A stretch of 64,000 bases of DNA from Phycisphaeraceae bacterium. GTDB lineage: Bacteria > Planctomycetota > Phycisphaerae > Phycisphaerales > UBA1924. The position numbers and the translations under genes are program-made. The notes below the pieces were generated by a model that had not been told where the DNA came from, ran no database searches, and was given only the letters and a program-made list of their open reading frames with translations. This document shows, in pieces, positions 8,492 through 17,222 of the stretch (its first letter is position 1; each line of letters starts with the position of its first letter). The DNA lies in contig JAHBXD010000007.1 in NCBI GenBank assembly GCA_019636695.1, positions 62,001 through 126,000 of the forward strand, in the 5' to 3' direction.

Positions 8492-9255
8492 AGCCGCGTG
8501 TGATTCCATGTCTTGATGTCCGCGAAGGGCGAATCGTCAAAGGTGTGCAATTTGCGCGACTGCGTGATGCCGGAAATCCCGTGGAGCGTGCCGCACTCTA
8601 CGCGGAACAGGGGGCAGACGAAATAATCATGCTCGACATCTCGGCAACGCCCGAGGGTCGGAGCACAAGTGTCGAAACTGTCAAAGCGATTCGTCAAGCG
8701 GTGGGGATTCCGCTGGCGGTGGGAGGCGGAGTGCACGCTGTGGACGATGCGGCTTCGCTTCTTGATGCCGGCGCCGACAAGGTATGCGTGAACACCGCGG
8801 CGGTGCGAGAGCCTGCGCTTCTGGAGGCATTGGCCGATCGATTCGGAAGCCAGTGCATTGTGCTTGCCATCGATGCGAAGCGCACGCCGTGTGAGGATGG
8901 CCTCACGCATGCATGGGGAGTAGTTGTTCGTTCAGGTGCTGAGGCGGTGAAGATCGATGCCGCTTCATGGGCGATGGAAGGTGTGCGGCGAGGTGCAGGG
9001 GAGGTCCTGCTGACGAGCATTGATCGTGACGGCACTGCAGAAGGTTATGACCTGGACCTCATTCGCGCGGTTCGAGCGAGTATCGATGTGCCGGTCATCG
9101 CCAGCGGTGGCGCTTCGACGCCTGATGATCTGGTAGAAGCGATACGTGCTGGCGCGGATGCCGTGCTCGCGGCGTCGATCTTTCATGACGGCGTGTATTC
9201 GGTGCGAGAGGTCAAGTTCTTGCTTATGGCGAAGGGCGTGGAGGTGCGGATGTGA
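8485..9255 (+). CDS. hisF: Imidazole glycerol phosphate synthase, cyclase subunit
   Basis: HisF is a (beta/alpha)8 barrel that closes the imidazole ring. I start it at ATG 8485, overlapping the end of hisH by 7 bases; the frame is open further upstream inside hisH, but the family begins MLKPRVIPCLDV. Catalytic Asp11 (CLDV) and Asp130 (LAIDAKRT) are both present. Phosphate loops LAVGGGVH and VIASGGAST are intact. The length of 256 residues is typical. Confidence 0.97.
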   Translation: MLKPRVIPCLDVREGRIVKGVQFARLRDAGNPVERAALYAEQGADEIIMLDISATPEGRSTSVETVKAIRQAVGIPLAVGGGVHAVDDAASLLDAGADKVCVNTAAVREPALLEALADRFGSQCIVLAIDAKRTPCEDGLTHAWGVVVRSGAEAVKIDAASWAMEGVRRGAGEVLLTSIDRDGTAEGYDLDLIRAVRASIDVPVIASGGASTPDDLVEAIRAGADAVLAASIFHDGVYSVREVKFLLMAKGVEVRM

Positions 9256-10586
9256 TCATTCCATCGATCGATCTCATGGATGGGCGGGCAGTTCAGCTTG
9301 CCCAGGGAAGGCATCATGTGCTGGATGCCGGTGATCCGCTACCGTTTGCGGAGAAGTTCGGACGCACGGGTGAGATAGCCGTTGTCGATCTCGATGCAGC
9401 GTTCGGTCGTGGGGATAATCGTGAAATGATGCTCGAGTTGCTTCAACTCGCACCGTGTCGGGTCGGTGGGGGGATTCGAGATGTTGCGACTGCTCGGGCC
9501 TGGCTTGATGCGGGGGCCACGCGCGTCGTCATCGGCACGGCCGCCAATCCTGAAGTGCTGGGTGCACTGCCGCGCGATCGAGTCATCGCAGCCCTAGATG
9601 CTTATGACGGAGAAGTGGTCATTGAAGGCTGGAGAACCGGAACCGGCGTTCGGGTCGGCGACCGAATGCGGGAACTTTCACCCTACGTCACAGGGTTCCT
9701 CGTCACCAGTGTTGAGCGTGAAGGGATGCTTGCAGGTGTGGATGTTGCCCATGCGATGGAGTTGCGGGCGATTGCCGGTGATCGCGAACTTACGATTGCA
9801 GGCGGCGTGCGTTCGGTGGAAGAGATCGCGGAACTGGATCGTCTCGGGATCGATGCACAGATCGGCATGGCCCTGTATTCCGGGCGTTTTACTGTTGCCG
9901 ACGCGCTGATCGCGATGCTGCAATCAGACCGACCTGACGGACTCTGGCCGACCGTGGTTGTTGATGAGTCAGGGGCCGTGCTTGGGCTGGCGTACAGCAA
10001 TGCCGAGAGCCTTCGTGCGGCGATCGATGAAGGTCGAGGCGTGTATTGGTCGCGATCTCGTCAGAGTGTATGGCGCAAAGGTGAGTCAAGCGGCAACCTG
10101 CAACACTTGCTGAGGGTTGAGCTCGACTGTGATCGAGACGCGATTCGATTTCTCGTGCGACAGAGCAACGGGTTCTGTCATCGCGGAACACGAACCTGCT
10201 TCGGTGAAGCCGTTTGGCAGCGCACCGGGATTGATTTCTTGATGCAAAAGTTGAGTTCCGCAGCACGGAATGGCTCTTGTGATCCGGATTCATATACAGC
10301 CAGACTCTTGGGCGACCGCCGGTTGCTGAATGCCAAAATCTGCGAAGAAGCCGAGGAGCTGACCAAGGCCGTTTCGTATGCCGAGGTGGTGCACGAAGCG
10401 GCAGATGTACTCTATTTCACGCTCGTCAAAATGGCTGCTTCGGGCGTCTTATGGCAGGATGTGGTCAAGGAGCTTGATCGTCGATCACTGCGGATCAATC
10501 GACGAGGCGGCGAAGCAAAGCGTGTGGAACCATGCCGATCGAGCCAGGACGAGTCAGCGGAGATGATTCGTGGTAGTCGTTTGTAA
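9252..10586 (+). CDS. hisA/hisIE: HisA-HisI-HisE fusion (ProFAR isomerase, PR-AMP cyclohydrolase, PR-ATP pyrophosphohydrolase)
   Basis: One 444-residue ORF carries three activities. Residues 1-225 are HisA, a half-barrel repeat protein (PSIDLMDGRAVQLAQG with Asp7; ALDAYDG with Asp115; TIAGGVRSVEEI). Residues 228-318 are HisI: GLAYSNAESL, YWSRSRQSVWRKG, GNLQH, the metal-binding D292-C-D294-R-D296, and Cys309/Cys316 in FCHRGTRTCF. Residues 325-412 are HisE, a MazG-like helical domain with EEAEEL (365-370) and EAADVLYF. HisI-HisE fusions are common; joining HisA in front is unusual. GTG start overlaps hisF (GTGA). The junction around residues 222-230 has almost no linker. No stop codon or frameshift separates the domains in the given sequence. 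Confidence 0.95.
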   Translation: MIIPSIDLMDGRAVQLAQGRHHVLDAGDPLPFAEKFGRTGEIAVVDLDAAFGRGDNREMMLELLQLAPCRVGGGIRDVATARAWLDAGATRVVIGTAANPEVLGALPRDRVIAALDAYDGEVVIEGWRTGTGVRVGDRMRELSPYVTGFLVTSVEREGMLAGVDVAHAMELRAIAGDRELTIAGGVRSVEEIAELDRLGIDAQIGMALYSGRFTVADALIAMLQSDRPDGLWPTVVVDESGAVLGLAYSNAESLRAAIDEGRGVYWSRSRQSVWRKGESSGNLQHLLRVELDCDRDAIRFLVRQSNGFCHRGTRTCFGEAVWQRTGIDFLMQKLSSAARNGSCDPDSYTARLLGDRRLLNAKICEEAEELTKAVSYAEVVHEAADVLYFTLVKMAASGVLWQDVVKELDRRSLRINRRGGEAKRVEPCRSSQDESAEMIRGSRL

Positions 10587-10682
10587 TTCTCATGCTCAGT
10601 CTGCATTCAGGGTGCTGTGTGTGCATGATCGAATGCGCTCACGGCGATGCTATTCCGCTTTCTGACCACGTGAGGAGAACCG

Positions 10683-11957
10683 ATGGCGCTTCTTCGAGTC
10701 ATCGCCGCCGCCGATGCCCGACCTGCTCGGGGAAGAGTCGTTGACGCTTCAACGCGATCGGCTGTAGAAGCCATCGTGGAGGATGTTCGACGCCGCGGTT
10801 GGTCTGCTGTCGTTGAGCATGCGGAGCGATTCGGCGATGTTGCGCGTGGCGCGGCACTTGTGTTCGGGCCGGAGGAGCTTCTGCGCGTGTTGCATCAGCT
10901 GCCCACTGAGCAACGCAAAGCATTGGAGGCCGCTCGCGAGCGAATCTCAGCGTTTGCAATCGCACAACGCACGTGCCTGCGAGATCTTGAAGTTACGATT
11001 CCGGGCGGTGTGATGGGGCACACGTTTGCCCCGGTCGAGCGTGCCGGGTGCTATGCGCCTGGGGGAAGGTACCCGTTGCCGTCGAGCGTCTTGATGACGG
11101 CCTGCACCGCTCGTGCGGCGGGAGTTCGTGAGGTGTGGGTTGCGTCTCCTCGCCCAGCGGGGGTGACCCTCGCCGCGGCGGCATTGGCCGGAGTCGATGG
11201 GTTTCTGGCGATCGGGGGTGCACAGGCGATCGGCGCTCTGGCCTATGGAGCGGGGGAAGTTCCGGCGTGTGATGCGGTAGTCGGCCCTGGGAGCCGCTGG
11301 GTAACCGCAGCGAAGCAGTTGGTTTCGGGCCTCGTGGCGATCGATATGCTCGCCGGGCCGAGTGAGTTGATGATCCTTGCGGACGACACGGCCGATGCGA
11401 GGGTGGTTGCCGCTGACATCCTTGCGCAGGCGGAGCATGACATCGATGCGGTTCCGATGCTCGTCACCACGGATGCCTCGTTGCCAGCGCGAGTTGAAGT
11501 GGAACTTGTGCGGCAGTTGACGTCGTTGTCGACGGCATCGACAGCGATTCAGGCATTGTCCAACGGGTTCACCGCAATAGCGAATGATCTGGAAGACGCG
11601 ATCGAGTGTGCAGACCGTTGGGCGCCGGAGCACGTGGAGATACAGATGAAGGACGCCGCAACCCTCGCGCGCCGGCTGTCTCATTACGGAGCGCTCTTTA
11701 TTGGGGCACGGGCGGCCGAGGTGCTCGGGGATTACGGTCTGGGGCCGAACCACACGTTGCCGACAGGGGGGACGTCTCGTTCGTATGGTGGGCTGAGCGT
11801 TGTGAACTTTCTCAGGTGTCGAACATATATTCGTATGGATTCGGAATTGAGCGAACAGGCGCGAGATGAACTGCACTTGCTGTATGCACAGACCGCGGCA
11901 ATTGCACGGATGGAAGGGCTTGAAGCACATGCCCTTGCTGCCGAAGCGAGACGGTAA
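10683..11957 (+). CDS. hisD: Histidinol dehydrogenase
   Basis: HisD oxidises histidinol to histidine in two NAD-dependent steps and closes the pathway. Its 424 residues contain the zinc ligands and catalytic residues of the family: Q249-AE-H252 (ILAQAEHD), catalytic Glu317-His318 (APEHVE), Asp350 (DYGLGPNHTLPT) and His416 near the C terminus. GAQAIGALAYG and the YAPGGRYPLPSS segment are typical. A GAGGAG ribosome-binding site precedes the ATG. Unlike the other his cistrons it is separated by 96 bases, so an internal promoter or processing site is possible, though none is clear. Confidence 0.97.
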   Translation: MALLRVIAAADARPARGRVVDASTRSAVEAIVEDVRRRGWSAVVEHAERFGDVARGAALVFGPEELLRVLHQLPTEQRKALEAARERISAFAIAQRTCLRDLEVTIPGGVMGHTFAPVERAGCYAPGGRYPLPSSVLMTACTARAAGVREVWVASPRPAGVTLAAAALAGVDGFLAIGGAQAIGALAYGAGEVPACDAVVGPGSRWVTAAKQLVSGLVAIDMLAGPSELMILADDTADARVVAADILAQAEHDIDAVPMLVTTDASLPARVEVELVRQLTSLSTASTAIQALSNGFTAIANDLEDAIECADRWAPEHVEIQMKDAATLARRLSHYGALFIGARAAEVLGDYGLGPNHTLPTGGTSRSYGGLSVVNFLRCRTYIRMDSELSEQARDELHLLYAQTAAIARMEGLEAHALAAEARR

Positions 11958-11966
11958 GGCGATGAA

Positions 11967-13121
11967 TCATTCAAGCCAGTCTTTGGCTTTCATCCTCTGG
12001 GGGACATAGGTCTCGGTAACGTAGCTGATGTCCTTGGTGATCATGGCTTCGACTTCCATCTTGAAGCCGTTCTGGAGCATTGCCGCGATCTCTTTCTGCC
12101 AGCCTCGATGGTGCTCGAACCACGGATAAGCGGCGATTTCTTTGGCGCGTTTGACATCATTCTCGGAAAGGTCAATCTTCACCGCATCCGACAGATCGCA
12201 GGCGTGGAAATCTTTTGCGCGAATGCCCAGAAATTTCGCTTCAGGTATTGCCAGACGGGTCGATTCAAAGGCAAGAGAGATCGAGCCTTGTTTGATGACG
12301 CTGTAGATATAGTGGCCCCAAGGGTCGCAATCGAGAAGGCAGATGATGGGAAGGCGGAGTTCCTGGTTGAAGCGCTGAAGCAGCCGCCGCACTCCTCGCG
12401 GCGGTTGCCCGCCGCCGTGGGTAAGAATGCAGTTGTGCTTTTCCCAGAAGCGGTCTTCGTTAAAACGGTTCCAGACCGTGCCTTTTTCAACGTGCAGCAC
12501 GAAGTCGGCATCGCATTTCTTGAACTGAATCACCTCGGGCTCGACGATGCTCGGAATGCCGTATCCGCCTGATCCCATTCGGCGGCAATTGATCTCATCG
12601 CCCTTGTCGATGATCGTCAGGTTGCCCACGAGCGTGCCGCGATTCTCCGCGAAGATGTGCAGTTCTTCACGAAGAACGCCGAGCGTCACTTCAAGGTCTT
12701 CAAGAATCGGGTCCGATTCCTCTTGGCGGTCGAACGTGTTTTCCTTCGTGCCCGCGACGGTGTGCTTGGCCTTGTAGAAGACACCGCGGAGGCTGGAGGT
12801 CTTGTCCGCATCGATCAGTTCTTTGATCGTTCCGGCGTGCAGCATTGTCTGCATGAACTGCTTCGCCTGGTTGAGATTGAAGAGCTGCCGCTCCTGTCGT
12901 GCGCTCCCCATCTCAAGGATGCCGCGTTTTTTGTTCCACAGTGTGTTGGAGCGCGACCGTGTGGGGATAGCCACGACCGGGTCTTTGCCCTTGATTGCAC
13001 GGGTTGCAACGTCATCGGCCAGTGCGGTTATTTTTTTCAGAGTTTGTTGATCGCGGGCTTTGAGTTTGATTGCGGAAGGTCCGGTGGCTTGTGACCGACC
13101 TGTAACCGATTTCTTCGCCAT
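11967..13121 (-). CDS. top6A: DNA topoisomerase VI subunit A (Spo11-like)
   Basis: Top6A is the DNA-cleaving half of the type IIB topoisomerase. Its 384 residues show the winged-helix (5Y-CAP) tyrosine in SSLRGVFYKAKHT (Tyr116) and a Toprim domain with Glu212 (LHVEKGT) and the acidic DCDPWG (Asp264, Asp266). These are the residues needed for transesterification and Mg binding. It lies 178 bases downstream of the subunit B gene on the same strand, so the two probably form one transcription unit. Topoisomerase VI is mainly archaeal and plant, with a patchy bacterial distribution. Confidence 0.95.
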   Translation of the reverse strand: MAKKSVTGRSQATGPSAIKLKARDQQTLKKITALADDVATRAIKGKDPVVAIPTRSRSNTLWNKKRGILEMGSARQERQLFNLNQAKQFMQTMLHAGTIKELIDADKTSSLRGVFYKAKHTVAGTKENTFDRQEESDPILEDLEVTLGVLREELHIFAENRGTLVGNLTIIDKGDEINCRRMGSGGYGIPSIVEPEVIQFKKCDADFVLHVEKGTVWNRFNEDRFWEKHNCILTHGGGQPPRGVRRLLQRFNQELRLPIICLLDCDPWGHYIYSVIKQGSISLAFESTRLAIPEAKFLGIRAKDFHACDLSDAVKIDLSENDVKRAKEIAAYPWFEHHRGWQKEIAAMLQNGFKMEVEAMITKDISYVTETYVPQRMKAKDWLE

Positions 13122-13299
13122 CCTCGCGTCTCACTTTCATCTGTTATGCATCGCTGCTGCGACCGGTATCGGATAATCGCTCTTGATTGCAAAGGGATGC
13201 TCTGCGAAAGAGTAGACTTTGCTTTGGTCGTTCCGTGCCCGAAATTCAGGGAGGTGTCAGTTCGTGCTCCGGTCATCGCCGAGGCCGGCATGAGGCTTG

Positions 13300-15561
13300 T
13301 CAGAACAGCCCAGGTTCATCATCCACCCGCACGAGCTTGCCGTCGACCCAGCGCAGTTTGGCTCGGGGTTTTGTAGCCGGTGCAGCGTTGTCTGTTCGCG
13401 ATTTTCTGGTGGAGCGGCCGGATGCGGGCTTGCGATCTGGATCGAGCGTTGGCCGGTTGGCAGCTTTCGCTGATGCGGGCTTTGAGGCTTTTGTGCGTGG
13501 GGATTTCGTCGGTTTGGTGCGTTTCCCGGGTTCGGCGCTCTCCGAATCCGAAATCAACACGGGCGATTCGAGATCCTTCGCCCTGGCCGCGACCTTGAGC
13601 GCTGCGGCCTCGCCCCGCGTCTGTCGAACGGGCGGCAGTTCGGGATGGTCGTCTCGTGGCTGCTCAATAATGATGATGCCGTCGTCATCGGGGGCAGTGA
13701 CTTTCCGAACGACTTTGCCGTCTTCGTCGAGTTCGGCATCGGCGATGGCCGTGTGCTTGCGTGCCTGGGTCAGCAATGCATCATAGATGAGATTTGCTTC
13801 GCGGCCGGTGATCGACTCAATGGCTCGGCTGATCTCCCCGATGTAGCGTTCGAATACATCACGTCGTTCGCTTTCCCGCCGCATTTTCTGACGCTTGTTC
13901 AGATACGTTCCCAGCTTTCGGCCGCATTCCATCAGTGCGAGCTTCATCTCCTTGCGGATCTCGTCATAGTCGGCGATGGCTTCCTTGCTTTCACTTGTGA
14001 AAGGAACCCACACGCTGGCCATGTGAATCATGATGACCAGCGGCCCGACAGGCAGGCCGCCTCTGGGTTGCTGCAGGTTGTAGTTTTTCCAGCTCGTATC
14101 GATCACCGCTTTGAAACTGGAGCACGCCGACTGCTGATATTGCAGCGGCACTCGGTTCGCGAATCGGATCACCCGGGCCTGTTCGTCCCCGGGAAGTTCG
14201 CCGCCGTAGGCCAGTGCGGCTTCGATCTGGAAGGGGCGACCGCGATACACGGCCGGTTCGCGTGAGCTTGCGGCATAAAACTCGGCGCGCACGCCTTTGA
14301 GCAGACCTGCAAGCATTTGCCTCACACCTATCGGGGCAAGGCAGTCAGTCGGTGGTGGGGGAAGTTTCACTTCCTGAAGTTCGCGGTAGAGTTTCTCAAC
14401 GCGCGCGGGGTCGACATCACTCAGCCGCGTGCGGCTGGTCGCTCCGATCGCTTCGCAGAGCTTCGAGGCGGTTGTGGGTGAGACTCTGCAGAAACGATCC
14501 TGAAGGAAGGAATAGAGCGATCCCCCTTCGCTCGCCTGATGATCCTTGACCATTTGCAGCAGGGTGCCGAGCTCCACGCCACGCGGGTGCGGCTGAATCT
14601 CCTGCGTCTCTCGAGGCAATTCATGCACCGCGCGGGGAAAGAAGGTGACACCGTCGTGTTCGAGTGTCTGGACTGGGTTGAAAGTGCCGTTGCCTCCGGC
14701 GGTCTCGGCAGATTCCGGCATCAGGCGCGGCTGCCCGCGATAGGATACATCTGAGTCATCATCACCGCTGATCTTCGTCGGTGCGACAAATGAAATTCGA
14801 GCGTGCGGATTGGCGATGGCGGTGAGTTCGAGAAACTCGTCAACGCTGCCCCTGCCGCGTTGGTATCGCCCTTCCAGTTCGATCGAAACGCTTGTGCCCG
14901 TCGGATAATCGCGTTCATCGAGGAGAGCGGCGTGCCCTTCCGGTTCAATCACCTTGGCTAGGCGACGTGTCGCGGCGTGCAGATCTCGCAACCGAGCAGG
15001 AGGAAAATCCTGTGTTTCCACATCCACCGTGACCTCTGCACGGTTGGTCTTGGTGTTCATCGCCAGTTCGATGTGATGGGCGGGCTTGCGGGTATCAGGC
15101 CGCGTGTGAATGATCGTCGGCTTGCCGGTCGTAATCAGTCCGTACATGCCGGCTGCGGATATGCCGATGCCCTGTTGCCCGCGAGACATCTTCAAACGGT
15201 GAAATTTCGACCCGTAAAGCAATCGCCCGAAAATGTTCTCAACTTGCTTGCGGACAATGCCGGGGCCGTTATCCACGACCGTCACTCGATACCGGCTGCT
15301 CTTGGCTCCGGCCGCTCGATCCGGCTGCAGGTCTTCGATCACGACCGTGACGTCGGGCAGAATTCCCGCTTCCTCGCACGCGTCCAAAGCGTTGTCGACC
15401 GCTTCCTTGACTGTCGTCAAAAGTGCTTTACGTGGGTTATCGAACCCGAGCAAATGCCTATTTTTAGCAAAGAACTCGGAGACGGAAATATCCCTCTGCC
15501 GACCCGCCATCACTTCGGCGGTTACTCGCGGGCGGCGCGGGGCTTTGGCAACCGAACTCAT
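13300..15561 (-). CDS. top6B: DNA topoisomerase VI subunit B with basic C-terminal tail
   Basis: Top6B is the ATPase half. I start it at ATG 15561, which has GGAGG about 8 bases upstream; the frame is open 102 bases further but that stretch does not resemble the family. The Bergerat ATP site is complete: EAVDNALDA (Asn57), VVDNGPGI (Asp97), and the lid GQQGIGISAAG. A central H2TH-like segment (LCEAIGATSRTRLSDVD) and the transducer domain (FANRVPLQYQQSACSS; RGGLPVGPLVIMIHMASVWV) follow. The protein is 753 residues, clearly longer than archaeal Top6B as I recall it. The extra length includes a C-terminal tail of about 90 residues rich in Lys, Arg, Pro and Ala, probably a DNA-binding extension. 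Confidence 0.94.
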   Translation of the reverse strand: MSSVAKAPRRPRVTAEVMAGRQRDISVSEFFAKNRHLLGFDNPRKALLTTVKEAVDNALDACEEAGILPDVTVVIEDLQPDRAAGAKSSRYRVTVVDNGPGIVRKQVENIFGRLLYGSKFHRLKMSRGQQGIGISAAGMYGLITTGKPTIIHTRPDTRKPAHHIELAMNTKTNRAEVTVDVETQDFPPARLRDLHAATRRLAKVIEPEGHAALLDERDYPTGTSVSIELEGRYQRGRGSVDEFLELTAIANPHARISFVAPTKISGDDDSDVSYRGQPRLMPESAETAGGNGTFNPVQTLEHDGVTFFPRAVHELPRETQEIQPHPRGVELGTLLQMVKDHQASEGGSLYSFLQDRFCRVSPTTASKLCEAIGATSRTRLSDVDPARVEKLYRELQEVKLPPPPTDCLAPIGVRQMLAGLLKGVRAEFYAASSREPAVYRGRPFQIEAALAYGGELPGDEQARVIRFANRVPLQYQQSACSSFKAVIDTSWKNYNLQQPRGGLPVGPLVIMIHMASVWVPFTSESKEAIADYDEIRKEMKLALMECGRKLGTYLNKRQKMRRESERRDVFERYIGEISRAIESITGREANLIYDALLTQARKHTAIADAELDEDGKVVRKVTAPDDDGIIIIEQPRDDHPELPPVRQTRGEAAALKVAARAKDLESPVLISDSESAEPGKRTKPTKSPRTKASKPASAKAANRPTLDPDRKPASGRSTRKSRTDNAAPATKPRAKLRWVDGKLVRVDDEPGLF

Positions 15562-15856
15562 GCGGCAACCCTCCATGGTGGCCGATTTCAACGGCATTCC
15601 AACAACAGTGGACACTCTACGCCCAGAGCCGCGCTCAGGTGCAAGAGTTCGGCCGCAAGGCATACGTGAAAGGCCCTACTTCGTCTGAAGGTTGCGCAAA
15701 CCTTGCCTGCCAGCCGGGAAAGGGTGTATCACGCCTGATATTCTCTCGTGCCGCAATGAGAGGAGCGTTGCGGTGGCAAGTCCTTCCGGATTTGTCTTGT
15801 ACCGGTCGGCTCGACCGGTGGTGAGACGGGTAGCACGAACATTGGAGAGAGATGCC

Positions 15857-16510
15857 ATGAAACTGTCCTTGATGATCGCGGTTGTGGGTTCGGCTTGCGC
15901 GCTGGCCGGGGCGAGCACCATTGCTTCTTGGGATATGCTGGGCCAGCCCGGTAACCAAGCGGCTTCGCCTGGTGTCGCTGCTGTCGCCAACGTTTCAGCA
16001 CTGAGCATGGTGCGTGGCGCTGGGTTGTCGGCCAACGCTGGCGCCAACTCGTTCAACTCAGCCGGTTGGACCCAGGAAGCCACCGATTACATTTCCTTCG
16101 GCTTTTCCGTCGATGCGGGATATAGCGCTGATCTGACTTCACTGATCATCGGCGCCCGGTCATCGAATACCGGTCCGGGGTCCATGGGAATTTACTACAA
16201 CGGCGATGGGTTCTCTTCACCGCTGGCCACCCTCACGCTGCTTCCGGACAATGTGTTCACCAACGCCATCATCGATCTGAGTGCGCTGACCGGCCTGACC
16301 GGCCTTGTCGAGTTCCGCCTGATCCAGGTCGGCAACGTCGCCGCAAACGGCGGCACGACCGGCGCGAGCGGCACGTTCCGCGTCGCCGATTACTTTGACG
16401 GCAGCAACTTCATCGACACCCAGTTCACCGGGTCGATTGTTCCGGGCTCTGCTTCCTTGGCCTTGCTCGGCCTTGGTGGCTTCGCCGCGGCTCGTCGTCG
16501 CCGCAACTGA
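15857..16510 (+). CDS. Exported protein with PEP-CTERM-like C-terminal anchor
   Basis: This 217-residue protein starts at ATG 15857 after GGAGAGAG. MKLSLMIAVVGSACALAGAS is a signal peptide. The middle is Gly/Ser/Asn-rich, predicted beta, and has no motif I recognise. The C terminus reads IVPGSASLALLGLGGFAAARRRR plus Asn: a VPG turn, a membrane-length hydrophobic stretch and an Arg cluster, which is the PEP-CTERM/exosortase type of sorting signal in the form used by Phycisphaerae. It should be exported and processed at the surface. A strong terminator follows. Confidence 0.8.
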   Translation: MKLSLMIAVVGSACALAGASTIASWDMLGQPGNQAASPGVAAVANVSALSMVRGAGLSANAGANSFNSAGWTQEATDYISFGFSVDAGYSADLTSLIIGARSSNTGPGSMGIYYNGDGFSSPLATLTLLPDNVFTNAIIDLSALTGLTGLVEFRLIQVGNVAANGGTTGASGTFRVADYFDGSNFIDTQFTGSIVPGSASLALLGLGGFAAARRRRN

Positions 16511-16557
16511 GACCGGCAGCCTAGTTCACGGTCCGGATCCTTTTCTTGCCTTATTCA

Positions 16558-16590
16558 GCGGGCGGCTCTTCAGCCGCCCGCTCTTTTTTA
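16558..16590 (+). terminator. Intrinsic terminator after the PEP-CTERM-like gene
   Basis: GCGGGCGGCT (16558-16567), loop CTTC, AGCCGCCCGC (16572-16581), then TCTTTTTTA. It is a perfect 10-bp GC stem with a six-T tract. Confidence 0.9.
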
Positions 16591-16721
16591 TTTTCGACGA
16601 GGGCATGTCGCCAGGTGGATGTCGGATATCGGTTTCGAGGGCGTGTAATTTCCGTCTGAGGACGCTATGGTTCTGCCCATCGCGGGGGCGGAATCCCCGT
16701 GAGCCAGTCGGAGAAACCAGC

Positions 16722-17192
16722 ATGGAAACCACACTGATTATCCTGAAGCCCGATGCGGTGCAGCGCGGCCTCATGGGGCGCATCATCGGCCGCTTTGAGG
16801 ACAAGGGGCTCCACATCGTCGGCTGCAAGCTGATGCAGATTTCATCCGAGCTTGCCGCCACCCATTACGATGCACACAAGGGCAAGCCGTTTTATGAAGG
16901 GCTTGTCCGCTTTATGACCAGCAGCCCTGTGCTGGTGTTGGCCGTGCGAGGCATGGGGGCAATCACCATCTGCCGAAACATGATGGGAGCTACATTCGGC
17001 TCGAAGGCGGCGCCGGGAACGATTCGGGGCGACTTCGGCGTGAGCAACAGTTTCAACCTCATTCACGGATCGGACAGCCCCGAAGCGGCCGAGCGTGAAC
17101 TGGGCTTGTTCTTCAAGCCCGGTGAAGTGCTGAATTCATCCCGTGCGATCGAAGGCTGGATATACGACCTCTCCGGCGGCAAGCCCGAATAA
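16722..17192 (+). CDS. ndk: Nucleoside diphosphate kinase
   Basis: Ndk equalises NTP pools by transferring phosphate through a His. The 156-residue protein starts at ATG 16722 (METTLIILKPDAVQRGLMG), the family N terminus; the frame upstream is unrelated. GAT...AAPGTIRGDFG and NLIHGSDSPE with phospho-acceptor His115 are intact. The usual GATNP is GATFGSKA here, a small insertion or substitution near the nucleotide site. The gene ends 30 bases from the convergent aroA. Confidence 0.96.
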   Translation: METTLIILKPDAVQRGLMGRIIGRFEDKGLHIVGCKLMQISSELAATHYDAHKGKPFYEGLVRFMTSSPVLVLAVRGMGAITICRNMMGATFGSKAAPGTIRGDFGVSNSFNLIHGSDSPEAAERELGLFFKPGEVLNSSRAIEGWIYDLSGGKPE

Positions 17193-17222
17193 ACATCTGG
17201 TGCACGATTGCATCCGGTGCAT

